Assembly: GCF_002284535.1 (NCBI RefSeq)
Contig: NZ_NPKH01000014.1
Span: 124,001-188,000, forward strand
Source: Mesorhizobium wenxiniae
GTDB taxonomy: Bacteria > Pseudomonadota > Alphaproteobacteria > Rhizobiales > Rhizobiaceae
DNA: 64,000 nt
Direction of reading: 5' to 3'
This document shows, in pieces, positions 1 to 9,470 of this stretch (positions are counted from its first letter, which is position 1; every line of letters begins with the position of its first letter). Both the position numbers and the translations under genes were made by a program. The notes under the pieces are model-generated. The model saw only the letters and a program-made list of their open reading frames with translations, did not search any database and was not told the DNA's origin.

Positions 1-57
1 CGCCAGCGCTCGAGCGTGCAGTCAAGGATTGGTGAGCCGCGACAGAACCTACCAGAA

Positions 58-951
58 CTAGATGTCACCGGCCGGCCTGATCCTCAGCCTTGCAATCCGG
101 TTCTTGTCGCGCTTCATGACGACGAAGCGCTTGCCGTGAAAGGTGAACGCCTGCTTCTCGTCCGGGATCAATTGCGTCTCGTGGATGACGAGACCGGCAA
201 TGGTGGTGGCTTCTTCGTCCGGCAGGTCCCAGGCGAGCGCCCGATTCAGGTCTCGGATCGACACAGTGCCGTCGACGACGACGGAGCCGTCGGCTTCCTG
301 CTTGACGCCCTGCACGTCGATGTCGTGCTCGTCGGCGATCTCGCCGACGATTTCCTCGATGATGTCCTCCAGCGTCACCAGCCCCTCGACCTCGCCATAC
401 TCGTCGACGACGACTGCGAAATGCGCCTTGCGACGCAGGAAGGCGTTGAGCTGTTCCTGCAGTGTCGTGGTATCGGGCACGAACCACGGTTTTGAAGCGA
501 TCTTCATCACGTCGATCTTGGAAAAGTCGTTGCCGACATCGTTCAGCGCGCGCAGCAGGTCCTTGGCATGCAGAACGCCGACGATGTTGTCGAGCGAGCC
601 CTTCCACAAGGGCATGCGGGTATGCGGGCTCTGCAGGATCTCGCGCACCACCGCTTCCGGCGGATTGTCGGCATTGACCGAGCGCATGTTGGTGCGGTGG
701 ACCATGACATCGGACACTTCGAGCTCGTCGAGATCGGACAGGCGGCCGATGCGGGCGCGATCCACGCGCACCACCTGGCCGTCGCGCCGAAAATCGTCGA
801 CGGCGCCTCGCGCTTCATCATGGTTCGAATGCTGCGGCTCGATGCGCTGCAGTTCATAGCCGAAGGCAGCGAGCAGGCGCGCGCGAAAGGCGAAAGCGAG
901 CAGCCCGAGCCCGGCCAAGACACCAGCGGCAATCCAGCCGGCCTCGTTCAT
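58..951 (-). CDS. CBS-pair/CorC_HlyC protein lacking the DUF21 membrane domain
   Basis: The 297-residue product has a tandem CBS pair (about residues 75-200; motifs [44 protein letters not shown]) and a C-terminal CorC_HlyC/transporter-associated domain (about 210-290). Family members of the hemolysin C/CorC type normally carry an N-terminal DUF21 domain with three or four membrane segments and are over 400 residues long. Here only one hydrophobic stretch (about residues 5-23) precedes a short linker and the CBS pair. The ATG overlaps the aroB stop (ATGA), so the start looks genuine and translation is probably coupled to aroB. The family is implicated in Mg/Co or other ion export. Whether this short form transports anything is doubtful; a CBS-only regulatory role is possible. 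Confidence 0.85.
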   Translation of the reverse strand: MNEAGWIAAGVLAGLGLLAFAFRARLLAAFGYELQRIEPQHSNHDEARGAVDDFRRDGQVVRVDRARIGRLSDLDELEVSDVMVHRTNMRSVNADNPPEAVVREILQSPHTRMPLWKGSLDNIVGVLHAKDLLRALNDVGNDFSKIDVMKIASKPWFVPDTTTLQEQLNAFLRRKAHFAVVVDEYGEVEGLVTLEDIIEEIVGEIADEHDIDVQGVKQEADGSVVVDGTVSIRDLNRALAWDLPDEEATTIAGLVIHETQLIPDEKQAFTFHGKRFVVMKRDKNRIARLRIRPAGDI

Positions 952-2111
952 CCCGGGCGGCTCTTCTGCTGACCCGGGCTGCCTTTCGGCTGACCCGGGC
1001 GGTTCTCCCTCAGAAACGACAGCACTTCTGACCCCGGCACATCCTTGGCGATGAAGGCCTGGCCGATGCCGCGCGTCAGGATGAAGGTTAGCGCGCCGCG
1101 CGAAACCTTCTTGTCCTGGGTGATGAAGGCAAGCAGCGCTTCGGCATCAGGCAATTCACCCGGAATATCGGCCATGCGCCAGGGCAGGCCAACAGCGCGA
1201 AGATGCGCCTCGACGCGCGCCGCATCGTCGGGACTTGCCAGGTTGAGGCGTGACGAAAAGCGATAAGCCAGCGCCATGCCGATGGCGACTCCTTCGCCGT
1301 GGACGAGACGGGCGCTGTCATAGTGGGTGGCGGCCTCGAGCGCATGGCCGAACGTGTGGCCGAGATTGAGCAGCGCGCGGTCGCCGGTCTCGAACTCGTC
1401 GCGGGCGACGACATCGGCCTTGGCGCGGCAGGCTTCGGCGATGGCCTCGGCCCGCTCCGGGCCGCCGGCGAACACTTGGGCCCAGTTTTCCTCCAGCCAG
1501 GCGAAGAAGTCGGGGCGATCGATGAGCCCGTATTTGGCGAGTTCGGCGTAACCCGCCCGGAAATCCCGGATCGGCAGCGTATCGAGCACTTCGGTGTCGG
1601 CAAGCACCAGTTTCGGCTGATGGAAGACGCCGACGAGGTTCTTGCCGCGCGCACTGTTGATGCCGGTCTTGCCGCCGACTGAAGAGTCGACCTGCGCCAG
1701 CAGCGAAGTCGGGACCTGCACGAAATTCATGCCGCGGCGCACGATGCCGGCGGCAAATCCGGCCAGATCGCCGATGACACCGCCACCGAGCGCGATGACG
1801 ACATCGCCGCGTTCCAGTCTTGCGGCGAGCACGCCGTCCACCACCTCTTCGAGATGCGCGAAACTCTTGGTCTTTTCCCCAGCCGGCAACGTGATTTCGG
1901 CGGGCTGGATGCCGCCCTTTTCAAGGCCGGCCTTCAACGTCTCGAGGTGTGCTGCGGCGACGTTGACGTCGGTGACCACTGCGGCGCGCGTGCCGGGCAG
2001 GCGGCGCGAAATTTCGCTGCCGGCGCGCAAAAGCAGGCCGGAGCCGATCAATATGTCATAGGCACGATCGCCGAGCCCGACTTCGACGGTGACGTTCGTA
2101 TTGGTGCTCAC
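948..2111 (-). CDS. aroB: 3-dehydroquinate synthase
   Basis: AroB converts DAHP to 3-dehydroquinate in the shikimate pathway, using NAD and a divalent metal in the cytosol. The 387-residue product shows the NAD-binding [13 protein letters not shown], the [16 protein letters not shown] loop and the metal-ligand regions [10 protein letters not shown] and [14 protein letters not shown] chose the GTG at 2111, which overlaps the aroK stop (GTGA). An ATG further upstream would add residues that lie inside aroK and look unrelated. The C-terminus ends in a Pro/Gly/Gln/Lys-rich tail of about 18 residues. It forms an aroK-aroB-CBS operon with overlapping ends. Confidence 0.96.
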   Translation of the reverse strand: MSTNTNVTVEVGLGDRAYDILIGSGLLLRAGSEISRRLPGTRAAVVTDVNVAAAHLETLKAGLEKGGIQPAEITLPAGEKTKSFAHLEEVVDGVLAARLERGDVVIALGGGVIGDLAGFAAGIVRRGMNFVQVPTSLLAQVDSSVGGKTGINSARGKNLVGVFHQPKLVLADTEVLDTLPIRDFRAGYAELAKYGLIDRPDFFAWLEENWAQVFAGGPERAEAIAEACRAKADVVARDEFETGDRALLNLGHTFGHALEAATHYDSARLVHGEGVAIGMALAYRFSSRLNLASPDDAARVEAHLRAVGLPWRMADIPGELPDAEALLAFITQDKKVSRGALTFILTRGIGQAFIAKDVPGSEVLSFLRENRPGQPKGSPGQQKSRPG

Positions 2112-2713
2112 GACCGCACCTCGCCTGTCGCGGCCGCAACGCCGAAATACCCGCAAAGCGCATTCACCACCTCGGCCGCGATGACCTCCTTGCGATCGTC
2201 GCGGGTCGGCACGGTGACATCGGCGGCTGCGTAGACCGGATAGCGCTCAGCCATCAACCGCTCGATCACGGCGCGGGGGTCGGCGCTTTTCAGGAGCGGC
2301 CGGTTCTGCTTCTTGGAAACGCGGTCCATCAAGAGGTCGATCTCGGCCTTCAGCCATACCGACACGCCATGGCCGGCAATGGCCTCCCGCGTCTGCGCAC
2401 TCATGAAGGCGCCGCCGCCCGTCGACAGCACCTGCGGACCATGTTCCAGCACGCGCAGGATGACCCGCTGCTCCAGCGCCCGGAACTCGGTCTCGCCATA
2501 GCGTTCGAACAATTCAGGGACGCTCATGCGCGACACGCTTTCGATCTCCTGATCGCTGTCGATGAAAGGCAGTCCCAGGATGCCCGCCACCTTGCGGCCG
2601 ATCGCCGTCTTGCCGGCGCCCATAAGGCCGACAAAGACGATGGAACGGTTGCCCAGCCGGCCGAGCAGCGCGGCATGGCTCTCATCGGGAGGATTTGCTG
2701 GTAGTGCGTTCAT
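2108..2713 (-). CDS. aroK: Shikimate kinase
   Basis: AroK phosphorylates shikimate at the 3-OH using ATP. The 201-residue product has Walker A GLMGAGKT (about residues 30-37), the shikimate-binding DSDQEIE segment, GGGAFMS and the LID-region arginines in KKQNRPLL. An N-terminal extension of about 22 residues before the core is usual in rhizobia. It is the first gene of the leftward operon that continues into aroB with a 4-nt overlap. No strong Shine-Dalgarno sequence is visible before the ATG. Confidence 0.96.
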   Translation of the reverse strand: MNALPANPPDESHAALLGRLGNRSIVFVGLMGAGKTAIGRKVAGILGLPFIDSDQEIESVSRMSVPELFERYGETEFRALEQRVILRVLEHGPQVLSTGGGAFMSAQTREAIAGHGVSVWLKAEIDLLMDRVSKKQNRPLLKSADPRAVIERLMAERYPVYAAADVTVPTRDDRKEVIAAEVVNALCGYFGVAAATGEVRS

Positions 2714-2790
2714 GACACCATGATGTTTCTAAGCAGGTTCCGCCAAGTGTCCTACGGTTTGGCGACAAGAACTGCGACAAGCCAAAGAAT

Positions 2791-2832
2791 CTAAGCAGGC
2801 ATTCGTGGGCCAGCCCACGAATGCCTGCTTAG
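2791..2832. repeat. 42-bp perfect palindrome, 20-bp arms
   Basis: Positions 2791-2810 are the exact reverse complement of 2813-2832, leaving a two-base centre. The palindrome sits between the divergently transcribed aroK and the small gene at 2987. The nine-base start of the arm, CTAAGCAGG, also occurs at 2729-2737. No T-tract follows on either strand, and no gene ends next to it, so it is not an obvious terminator. It may be a mobile palindromic repeat or a protein-binding site. Confidence 0.85.
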
Positions 2833-2986
2833 GCCCTCCTTGTCGGCGTATCGACATCAAAAGCCTGATTGCGTCAAGCGTGGCGGCGCCGAGCGTCGTC
2901 CGAGCTTCGCCCTTGAATTGGCCGGATTGGCGTCTCATAAGGGCACAGGGTTTGGAAACGCAGAACAAGAAGACGGGCGAAAATTG

Positions 2987-3139
2987 ATGCCGACACTGTT
3001 CCGCTTTGTCGTGACGCTCACGATTCTGGCCGGCATTGTCTATGGCACGATGTTCGCTCTGGCGATATTCGTCGAGCCGAGAAAGACCGAAATGAGCGTA
3101 CGCATTCCTCCCGAAAAGCTGAACCCCAAGAAAAACTGA
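2987..3139 (+). CDS. Small single-pass membrane protein upstream of xerD
   Basis: This 50-residue protein has one clear membrane segment (about residues 6-27), followed by a short basic tail rich in Pro, Glu and Lys. I chose the internal ATG at 2987 because the upstream in-frame extension is basic and unlike coding sequence, whereas the hydrophobic part begins right after this ATG. From memory, a similar small protein precedes xerD in other rhizobia and is often mis-annotated as a histidine kinase; nothing here resembles a kinase. Its stop lies inside the 19-bp tandem duplication that leads into xerD, so the two genes are probably cotranscribed. The function is unknown. Confidence 0.7.
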   Translation: MPTLFRFVVTLTILAGIVYGTMFALAIFVEPRKTEMSVRIPPEKLNPKKN

Positions 3140-3167
3140 CCCAAAAGAGAAAAACTGACCCAAAAGA
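3130..3167 (+). repeat. Perfect 19-bp tandem duplication before xerD
   Basis: The 19-bp unit at 3130-3148 is repeated exactly at 3149-3167. The first copy holds the TGA stop of the small membrane protein. The second copy supplies the purine-rich stretch directly before the xerD ATG at 3169. Confidence 0.95.
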
Positions 3168-3168
3168 A

Positions 3169-4086
3169 ATGAATAGCGCGGCCCGCATCGAAGCCTTTTT
3201 GGAAATGATGAGTGCCGAGCGCGGCGCTGCCGAAAACACGCTTTCCAGCTATCGCCGCGACCTAGAAGACGCTTCGGCCGAGATCGACGGCGGGCTCGCG
3301 GGTGCCGCCGCCGCCGATATCCGCGGCTATCTCGACGAGATCGCGGCGCGCGGTTTTGCTGCCACCTCGCAGGCACGCAAACTGTCGGCGATCCGCCAGT
3401 TCTTCAAGTTCCTCTATGCAGAAGGCCTGCGCGGCGACGACCCGACCGGAACCTTGGACAGTCCGAAGAAGGGCCGGCCGCTGCCGAAGACGATGAGCGA
3501 GGCCGACACCGGCCGGCTGATCGACCGTGCAGCGCAGGAGGCAGCTGACGCCTCGCTGAACGATGGCGACAACCTGGCGGCGCTGCGCCTGCATGCCCTA
3601 GTCGAGGTGCTCTACGCCACCGGCCTGCGCGTTTCCGAACTGGTCGGCCTGCCGGTCACGGTGGCGCTGCGCGACGATCGTTTCTTCATGGTGCGCGGCA
3701 AGGGTGACAAGGAACGCATGGTGCCGCTGTCGGCAAAGGCGCGCATGGCAATGCGGGCCTGGCTGGCTGCCCGGGCAACGGTGCCGGCTTTCGCAGATAG
3801 CCCGTTCCTTTTTCCAGCAGCAAGCGACAGCGGCTATCTCTCCAGGCAGGTTTTCGCCCGCGACCTGAAGGGCCTTGCCGCGCGCGCCGGCATCGCCTCT
3901 GCGAAAATATCGCCGCATGTGCTGCGCCATGCTTTCGCCAGCCATCTCCTGCAGAACGGCGCCGATCTCAGGGCCGTGCAGCAGTTGCTTGGCCATGCCG
4001 ATATTTCAACGACGCAGATTTACACGCATGTTCTGGAGGAGCGGCTGGTGCGGCTGGTCAACGATCATCACCCGCTTGCCGACTAG
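3169..4086 (+). CDS. xerD: Site-specific tyrosine recombinase XerD
   Basis: XerD acts with XerC and FtsK at dif to resolve chromosome dimers. The 305-residue product has an N-terminal SAM-like core-binding domain (about 1-95) and a C-terminal catalytic domain. The catalytic residues are visible: Arg in [12 protein letters not shown], Lys in [12 protein letters not shown], His-x-x-Arg in [14 protein letters not shown], His in [16 protein letters not shown] and the Tyr nucleophile in the same block. The position immediately upstream of accA matches xerD in rhizobial genomes and not xerC. Confidence 0.94.
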   Translation: MNSAARIEAFLEMMSAERGAAENTLSSYRRDLEDASAEIDGGLAGAAAADIRGYLDEIAARGFAATSQARKLSAIRQFFKFLYAEGLRGDDPTGTLDSPKKGRPLPKTMSEADTGRLIDRAAQEAADASLNDGDNLAALRLHALVEVLYATGLRVSELVGLPVTVALRDDRFFMVRGKGDKERMVPLSAKARMAMRAWLAARATVPAFADSPFLFPAASDSGYLSRQVFARDLKGLAARAGIASAKISPHVLRHAFASHLLQNGADLRAVQQLLGHADISTTQIYTHVLEERLVRLVNDHHPLAD

Positions 4087-4185
4087 ACGTCATATCGCTA
4101 TGTGAGGACGACGTTCCACCGCCCGGCGACTCTATTTCCCAGGTTCCGTCAGTCATTGCCTCCCGGCTTATCGGTCCGCTCAAGA

Positions 4186-5136
4186 ATGTACAATTACCTC
4201 GATTTCGAAAAGCCGGTTGCCGATCTCGAAGGCAAGATTGTCGAGCTGAAGAAGCTCGCAGAGAATGGCGAGGCGGTCGATGTCGGCGATGAGATCAGCC
4301 GTCTCGAGAAACGCGTGCGTGACGCATTGCGCGACACTTATAGGGCGCTGACCCCGTGGCAGAAGGTGCAGGTGGCGCGCCATCCGGACAGACCGCATTG
4401 CGTCGACTACATAAAGGGCCTGTTCAACGATTTCACGCCGCTTGCTGGCGACCGCAATTTCGGCGAGGACCAGGCGATCGTCGGCGGCTTCGCCCGCTTC
4501 CGCGGCGAGCCGGTGGCGATCATCGGCCAGGAAAAGGGTTCCGACACGGCCAGCCGGCTGAAGCATAATTTCGGCTCGGTACGGCCGGAGGGCTATCGCA
4601 AGGCGGTGCGGCTGATGGAACTCGCCGATCGCTTCAACATCCCGTTGCTGACGCTGGTCGACACGGCCGGCGCCTATCCCGGCGTCAATGCCGAGGAGCG
4701 CGGCCAGGCCGAAGCCATCGCCCGCTCGACCTCGGCCTGTCTCGGCCTGAAGGTGCCGTCGATCTCGGTGGTCATCGGCGAAGGCGGCTCGGGCGGTGCC
4801 ATCGCCATCGCCACCGCCAACCGCGTCTACATGCTCGAACATGCCATCTATTCGGTGATCTCGCCGGAGGGCGCCGCCTCGATCCTGTGGCGCGACACCA
4901 CCCGCTCGAAGGATGCGGCGACCAACATGAAGATCACCGCCCAGGATCTGCTGGAGCTGAAGATCATCGACGCCATCATTCCCGAACCGCTCGGCGGCGC
5001 CCATCGTGGCCCGGAAACGGTGATTGCCGCCACCGGCGACCTCATCGCCAAGACGATGAAGGAGTTCTCCGGCGCCAACACCGATTTTCGCGAGCAGCGC
5101 CGCGAAAAATACCTGGCTATGGGGCGAAACCTTTAG
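4186..5136 (+). CDS. accA: Acetyl-CoA carboxylase carboxyltransferase subunit alpha
   Basis: AccA with AccD transfers the carboxyl group from biotin carrier protein to acetyl-CoA, the first step of fatty acid synthesis. The 316-residue product starts [10 protein letters not shown], the usual family N-terminus. An in-frame ATG at 4102 would add 28 unrelated residues and is rejected. The crotonase-fold carboxyltransferase core includes [11 protein letters not shown] and the block around [15 protein letters not shown]. Its length is typical of the family. Confidence 0.96.
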   Translation: MYNYLDFEKPVADLEGKIVELKKLAENGEAVDVGDEISRLEKRVRDALRDTYRALTPWQKVQVARHPDRPHCVDYIKGLFNDFTPLAGDRNFGEDQAIVGGFARFRGEPVAIIGQEKGSDTASRLKHNFGSVRPEGYRKAVRLMELADRFNIPLLTLVDTAGAYPGVNAEERGQAEAIARSTSACLGLKVPSISVVIGEGGSGGAIAIATANRVYMLEHAIYSVISPEGAASILWRDTTRSKDAATNMKITAQDLLELKIIDAIIPEPLGGAHRGPETVIAATGDLIAKTMKEFSGANTDFREQRREKYLAMGRNL

Positions 5137-5336
5137 CGCAAGATGGGTGTCCGCGCCGTAATGTGGCGAGATTGAGCGCTTCCGCCACAAAAATGCCGCG
5201 GCATTCGGTTCAATCAAATTGCTGTAAGGGGATGCGTCCGGCGCTTGCGGTAAGGAATTTTCAAGGTTAACGGGCTTAGGGTTGGGCCTGACGGCGCTGA
5301 TGCCTGCGGTCCGAAAGAAAAGACATAGCCATATCC

Positions 5337-6632
5337 ATGTTTGCCAAGCTTGCCCGCACCGGACTTCTGATTGCCGCGATAGGCGTCGCCGGCTGCAATG
5401 ATTCTTCGATGAAGGATTTTGCCCCCCACGCCAATAAGCCGCTGCCCGACAAGATCCTGGCCAGCATGAACGCCAAGGGCATGACCCGCACCTCGCCGGT
5501 GATGGCCCGCATCTTCAAGGAAGAGGGCAAGCTCGAAATCTGGAAGGCCAAGACCAACGGCCGCTACGACTTGGTCGCCAGCTACGACATCTGCAAATGG
5601 TCGGGCAAGCTGGGCCCCAAATTCACCGAAGGCGACCGCCAGGCGCCGGAAGGCTTCTATACGGTCCGTCCGGCGCAGATGAATCCGCGGTCGAGCTACC
5701 ACCTTGCGTTCAACATCGGTTATCCCAACGCCTACGACCGCGCCAATGGCCGCACCGGTTCCCATCTGATGGTCCATGGCGCCTGCTCGTCGTCGGGCTG
5801 CTATTCGATGACCGACGCACAGATCGAGCAAATCTACGCCTTCGGCCGCGACGCTTTCCAGGGCGGCCAGACCGAGTTCCAGATCCAGGCCTTTCCGTTC
5901 CGCATGACCGCCGCCAACATGGCGCGCTATCGCAAAGATCCGAACTACGAATTCTGGAAGATGCTCAAGGTCGGCTACGACAATTTCGAGATCACCAAAG
6001 TGCCGCCGAAGGTCGATGTCTGCGAGAAGCGCTATGTCTTCAACCAGGTCGCGGCTGACGGCGCGACCTTCGATCCGGCCGGCGCCTGCCCCGCGACCAC
6101 GCAGCCGGATTCGCTGAAGAGCGCCTTCAATGCCTATCAGAGCACCTACGAAGCGGCTTTTAACGGCGCGGTCAAGGCTAGCGTGCCGGCGCCCAAGCCG
6201 ACCATCGCCGGGATCAAGGAAGCCAGCATCGTCTCCGAGTGGTCGAAGAAGCGCGCCCGTGGCGAACGCGTGCCGATCGAGCCGCCCTCGCTTAACGCCG
6301 ACGGCTCGTTGACGGCGACGGCGCGCATGGGCCGCATCGATTCGCCGGCCGGCCGCAAGATGGCCGCGCTCGACGCGGAGAAGGCCGCCAAGCAGAAGGC
6401 CGAGGAGCAAAGGCTTGCCGCGATAGAAGCAGCCAAGGCCGAGAAAGAGGCAGCTAAGGCTCAGGCTCTGGCTGAAGAGGAAGCGGTCCGGGCCGCAGCC
6501 GAAGCGCCTGTCGCCACTGCAAACGTCGTGCCCTCCGAGGCCGCCGCGGCAATCGAAACGCACGCGGCGAGTGCCGACGAAAGCACGACGACAAGGCTGA
6601 AGAAGAAGCTGCTCGGCATGTTCGGCGGCTGA
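5337..6632 (+). CDS. YkuD-type L,D-transpeptidase lipoprotein
   Basis: A lipobox (IGVAGC, Cys about residue 19) marks an outer-membrane or periplasmic lipoprotein. The catalytic domain (about 40-215) ends in HLMVHGACSSSGCYSM, the His/Cys signature of L,D-transpeptidases that make 3-3 peptidoglycan cross-links or attach proteins to peptidoglycan. The form with this signature resembles YafK-type members. The C-terminal half (about 300-431) is a low-complexity Ala/Glu/Lys-rich, probably helical tail ending in KKKLLGMFGG. It is one of three L,D-transpeptidases in this window, in keeping with the heavy use of 3-3 cross-links by Rhizobiales. The exact substrate is not known. Confidence 0.85.
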   Translation: MFAKLARTGLLIAAIGVAGCNDSSMKDFAPHANKPLPDKILASMNAKGMTRTSPVMARIFKEEGKLEIWKAKTNGRYDLVASYDICKWSGKLGPKFTEGDRQAPEGFYTVRPAQMNPRSSYHLAFNIGYPNAYDRANGRTGSHLMVHGACSSSGCYSMTDAQIEQIYAFGRDAFQGGQTEFQIQAFPFRMTAANMARYRKDPNYEFWKMLKVGYDNFEITKVPPKVDVCEKRYVFNQVAADGATFDPAGACPATTQPDSLKSAFNAYQSTYEAAFNGAVKASVPAPKPTIAGIKEASIVSEWSKKRARGERVPIEPPSLNADGSLTATARMGRIDSPAGRKMAALDAEKAAKQKAEEQRLAAIEAAKAEKEAAKAQALAEEEAVRAAAEAPVATANVVPSEAAAAIETHAASADESTTTRLKKKLLGMFGG

Positions 6633-6637
6633 GGTTC

Positions 6638-6913
6638 ATGCTTGAACAAGAAGATGGGGGCCAAGAAGACAGGCCCTCAACCAGCCACGCCGCCGTCTAC
6701 GATCTCAAAGGCCTGAACTGCCCGTTGCCGGTGCTCAAGGCAAAAAAGCGGTTGGCAACAATGCAGCCGGGCAGCCGCCTGTGGCTTGAAACCACTGATC
6801 CCCTCGCCGTCATCGACATTCCCGCCTTCTGCACCGAGAGCGGCCATCGATTGATCGAAACGGCAGCGATATCAGGCGGCCATCGCTTCCTCGTCGAGCG
6901 CGGCGGTGGCTGA
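6638..6913 (+). CDS. TusA-like sulfurtransferase
   Basis: The 91-residue protein carries the TusA signature LNCPLPVLKAKK (about residues 28-39), with the active-site Cys in a CPxP motif. TusA-family proteins relay sulfur as a persulfide, for example towards tRNA thiolation or molybdenum-cofactor enzymes. It begins five bases after the L,D-transpeptidase stop, with GAGG just upstream, so it is probably cotranscribed. An N-terminal extension of about 20 residues is rich in Glu, Gln and Asp. Its specific partner is not apparent. Confidence 0.88.
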   Translation: MLEQEDGGQEDRPSTSHAAVYDLKGLNCPLPVLKAKKRLATMQPGSRLWLETTDPLAVIDIPAFCTESGHRLIETAAISGGHRFLVERGGG

Positions 6914-6953
6914 GTCTCAACTTAGCTCGTTCTGGAGAAAGCGGCTGAGCCGA

Positions 6954-7119
6954 CAATCTCCCTTGAGGGGGAGATGCCAAGTTTTGGCAAAGAGGGCAGG
7001 CCAGAGAGGTTGCCGCGCGTGAAGCGCCAACCTTTTCTTTCGTCCTGCGGGGCGTCGCACCAGCCGAGGCGACCCCCTCTGTCGCCTTCGGCGACATCTC
7101 CCCTCAAGGAGGGAGATTG
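6954..7119. repeat. Rhizobial-type intergenic inverted-repeat element
   Basis: The ends at 6954-6976 and 7095-7119 are inverted copies of a CAATCTCCC...GGGAGATG-type sequence. Each end is itself a small hairpin, and the 118-bp interior is CG-rich. This pattern matches the short intergenic repeats that are abundant in Mesorhizobium and Sinorhizobium (RIME-like). It encodes nothing convincing and sits between the convergent tusA-like and cobW-like genes. Confidence 0.75.
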
Positions 7120-7195
7120 GTTGCTGCACGGACGCCGCCAGCTCCGGACCGTTTGCAATTCCGTTAGAGGACAGTGCGGCGTTCGGAAATTGAAG

Positions 7196-8296
7196 CTACC
7201 GCCCGGCGATGGCCAGCGGGTTGTTTTCCAGCGCTGCGCGGTCCGGTGTGTCGATCGACGGCCGGCTGGTGACGGCGGCAAACAGCCGGCGGACGTAGTC
7301 TTCCGGCATGTCGAGCGTGATCAGCACCAGCCTTGTGCCGCGTTGACCGTCCGGCCAGGACGGCAGCCGCGCCGGCGGATGAAGGATCTTCTGTACGCCG
7401 TGGACGACCAGCGGCCGCGACGGGTCTTCCAGCAATTCGATGACGCCCTTCATGCGCAACAGGCGCTCGCCATGCGCCGATCGCAACAGGTCAAAGAACA
7501 TCTCGATCGCCGAAAACGGCACCGGCCCTTCATGAACCAACGAGTAGGAGCGCACGCGGGAATCGTGCCGATGGTCGTGATCATGGTCGCCGTGGTCATG
7601 ATCGCCATGGTGATCATGGGCGGCTTCCTCGCCCAGCCAGCGCCGCACGTCGGCGGACTTGGTGGCCGGGTTGTAAAGGCCGCAATCGAACAGCGCCGCC
7701 ACATCGGTCCTTCTGTCACCCGCATCGAGCAGCTCGGCACCCGGATTGATCTGCCGCAGCCGGGCGCGCAAGGCCTCGACGTCGCGCGGATCGGTGGCCA
7801 GATCGGCTTTCGTCAGCACGATGCGGTCGGCGACGGCCACCTGCTTCACCGCCTCGACATGGGCGTCGAGCGTCGCATTGCCGTTGACCGCGTCGACCAA
7901 CGTGATGACGCCGTCGAGCCGGAAGGCGTGGACCAGCGCCGGATGCGCCATGATCGACTGCAGCACCGGCGCCGGATCGGCGAGGCCCGTGGTTTCGATG
8001 ACGACACGGGCGAGCCGGGCGATACGGCCGGTCTGCAGCCGGTCGACGAGATCGGCCAGCGTATCGACCAGTTCGCCGCGCACCGTGCAGCAGAGACAGC
8101 CGTCGGAAAGCTGGATGATGCCGTCTGAGGCCTGTTCGACCAGGAGATGGTCGATCGCCACCTCGCCGAACTCGTTGATGATGACCGCGGTGTCGGCAAG
8201 TGCGGGATCCCTGAGCAGCCGGTTGAGCAGCGTCGTCTTGCCGGCGCCGAGAAAGCCGGTCAGCACCGAGACGGCGATGGGAAAGCCGCTGCTCAT
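7196..8296 (-). CDS. CobW/COG0523 G3E-family GTPase (metal chaperone)
   Basis: The 366-residue product shows the P-loop GFLGAGKTTLLNRLL, the metal-binding CxCC motif in SDGCLCCTVRGEL, the GTPase ETTGLADP, the guanine-specificity LTKADL and a C-terminal CobW_C domain. A His/Asp-rich stretch, HDHHGDHDHGDHDHDHRHD (about residues 225-243), is typical of members that handle Zn, Co or Ni. It starts four bases after the D,D-carboxypeptidase stop. Low-zinc control is common in this family, but no Zur site was resolved here. The metal cannot be decided from sequence alone. Confidence 0.92.
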   Translation of the reverse strand: MSSGFPIAVSVLTGFLGAGKTTLLNRLLRDPALADTAVIINEFGEVAIDHLLVEQASDGIIQLSDGCLCCTVRGELVDTLADLVDRLQTGRIARLARVVIETTGLADPAPVLQSIMAHPALVHAFRLDGVITLVDAVNGNATLDAHVEAVKQVAVADRIVLTKADLATDPRDVEALRARLRQINPGAELLDAGDRRTDVAALFDCGLYNPATKSADVRRWLGEEAAHDHHGDHDHGDHDHDHRHDSRVRSYSLVHEGPVPFSAIEMFFDLLRSAHGERLLRMKGVIELLEDPSRPLVVHGVQKILHPPARLPSWPDGQRGTRLVLITLDMPEDYVRRLFAAVTSRPSIDTPDRAALENNPLAIAGR

Positions 8297-8300
8297 CAGG

Positions 8301-9470
8301 CTAGTTCAAGGCCTTGGCGGGCTGGTCGTCCTGGGCCGCGGTGGCGGAACCGATCACTGCCGGCTCGGCGCCGGGCGGCGGCGGCAGGTCGGGCCGCCAG
8401 TTCGGCAGCGGCACGTCGGCATATTCCCGGCCCGAGGCATCGAGCATCGCCTTCGGCTTCGGCCCGGTGGCGCCGCCAAGGCCGACGGCGACCAATGTCG
8501 GCACATGGTCGAGCTTTTTCCGATAGGGAGATTTTGGCGCATTCTTATCGCCGACAGTGACCGCTTCCGACTGCTCCTTAGCCGGCTTCTTCCTGCAAAT
8601 CTCGTCATTCAGGTTGCTGACCGATGTGGTGTCGCCATAGGAAGGCAGCGCCGCCACCGTCAACCAGCCCGGTGTCGGCGTGGCAAAGCCGTGGTCGAGC
8701 AGCCTGGCGACGGTCTCGGCGCGGGTGACGGCCGACTTCTCGCCAAGCACCACCGCCACCAGCGTGCGCCCGTCGCGTGTTGCCGAGCCGATCATGTTGA
8801 AGCCCGAAGGACAGACGAAACCGGTCTTCATGCCGTCGGCGCCGGGATAGCGGCCGATCAGGAGATTGTAGTTCGGGATCTGCTTCTTGCCGACGGCCAG
8901 GCCCTCGATCGAGAACCATGGGGCATATTGCGGAAATTCCGTGCGGATCGCCATCACCAGCAAGCCGAGGTCGCGCGCCGTCGTATACTGGTCCGGCGAA
9001 AACAGCCCGTTCGGGTTGACGAAATGCGTTCCGGTCATGCCGAGCCGGCGCGCCTCGGTGTTCATGCGTTCGGCGAAAGCGGCCTGCGAACCGCCGATGT
9101 TCTCGCCGACGGCCATGGCGACGTCGTTGGCCGATTTGACCAGCATCATCTTCAGCGCGTTGTCGAGCCGCATGACCGAACCCGGCTTGAAGCCCATCTT
9201 GCTCGGCGGCTCGCCGGCGGAACGTTTCGAGACCTTGATCGGCGAATCGAGCTGGACCTCGCCGGCCGCAATCGCGCGGAACGTCACATAGGCGGTCATC
9301 AGCTTGGTCAGCGAGGCAGGATACCAGCGCTTGAAAGCCTCCTGGTGCTGGAGGATCTTGCCATTCCCCAGATCGAACACGATCGTCGGATTGGCGAGAG
9401 CCGGTCCGGCCAGCACCGCAAGCGCCACGGCGCCCGCCAGCAATAGTTTGAGGAAATGCCTGTACCGCAT
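8301..9470 (-). CDS. D-alanyl-D-alanine carboxypeptidase (DacA/PBP5-6 type, S11)
   Basis: This periplasmic serine peptidase trims the terminal D-Ala of peptidoglycan pentapeptides. The 389-residue product has an N-terminal signal peptide ending near LAGPALA, the SxxK motif in YPASLTKLM, SxN in VKSANDVAMAVGEN, and KTG in ADGMKTGFVCPSGFN. The C-terminal region (about 290-389) is Pro-rich and lacks an obvious amphipathic anchor helix. It lies directly upstream of the CobW-type gene on the same strand with a 4-nt gap, so the pair is probably one transcript. Confidence 0.93.
   Translation of the reverse strand: MRYRHFLKLLLAGAVALAVLAGPALANPTIVFDLGNGKILQHQEAFKRWYPASLTKLMTAYVTFRAIAAGEVQLDSPIKVSKRSAGEPPSKMGFKPGSVMRLDNALKMMLVKSANDVAMAVGENIGGSQAAFAERMNTEARRLGMTGTHFVNPNGLFSPDQYTTARDLGLLVMAIRTEFPQYAPWFSIEGLAVGKKQIPNYNLLIGRYPGADGMKTGFVCPSGFNMIGSATRDGRTLVAVVLGEKSAVTRAETVARLLDHGFATPTPGWLTVAALPSYGDTTSVSNLNDEICRKKPAKEQSEAVTVGDKNAPKSPYRKKLDHVPTLVAVGLGGATGPKPKAMLDASGREYADVPLPNWRPDLPPPPGAEPAVIGSATAAQDDQPAKALN

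Noticed and set aside
4180..5217. Long minus-strand open frame opposite accA
   Set aside because: Antisense shadow of accA; it is His/Arg-rich with no recognisable domain.
7746..9446. Long plus-strand open frame opposite the D,D-carboxypeptidase and CobW-type genes
   Set aside because: Antisense shadow in high-GC DNA. It has no domain, and both minus-strand genes show full catalytic motifs.
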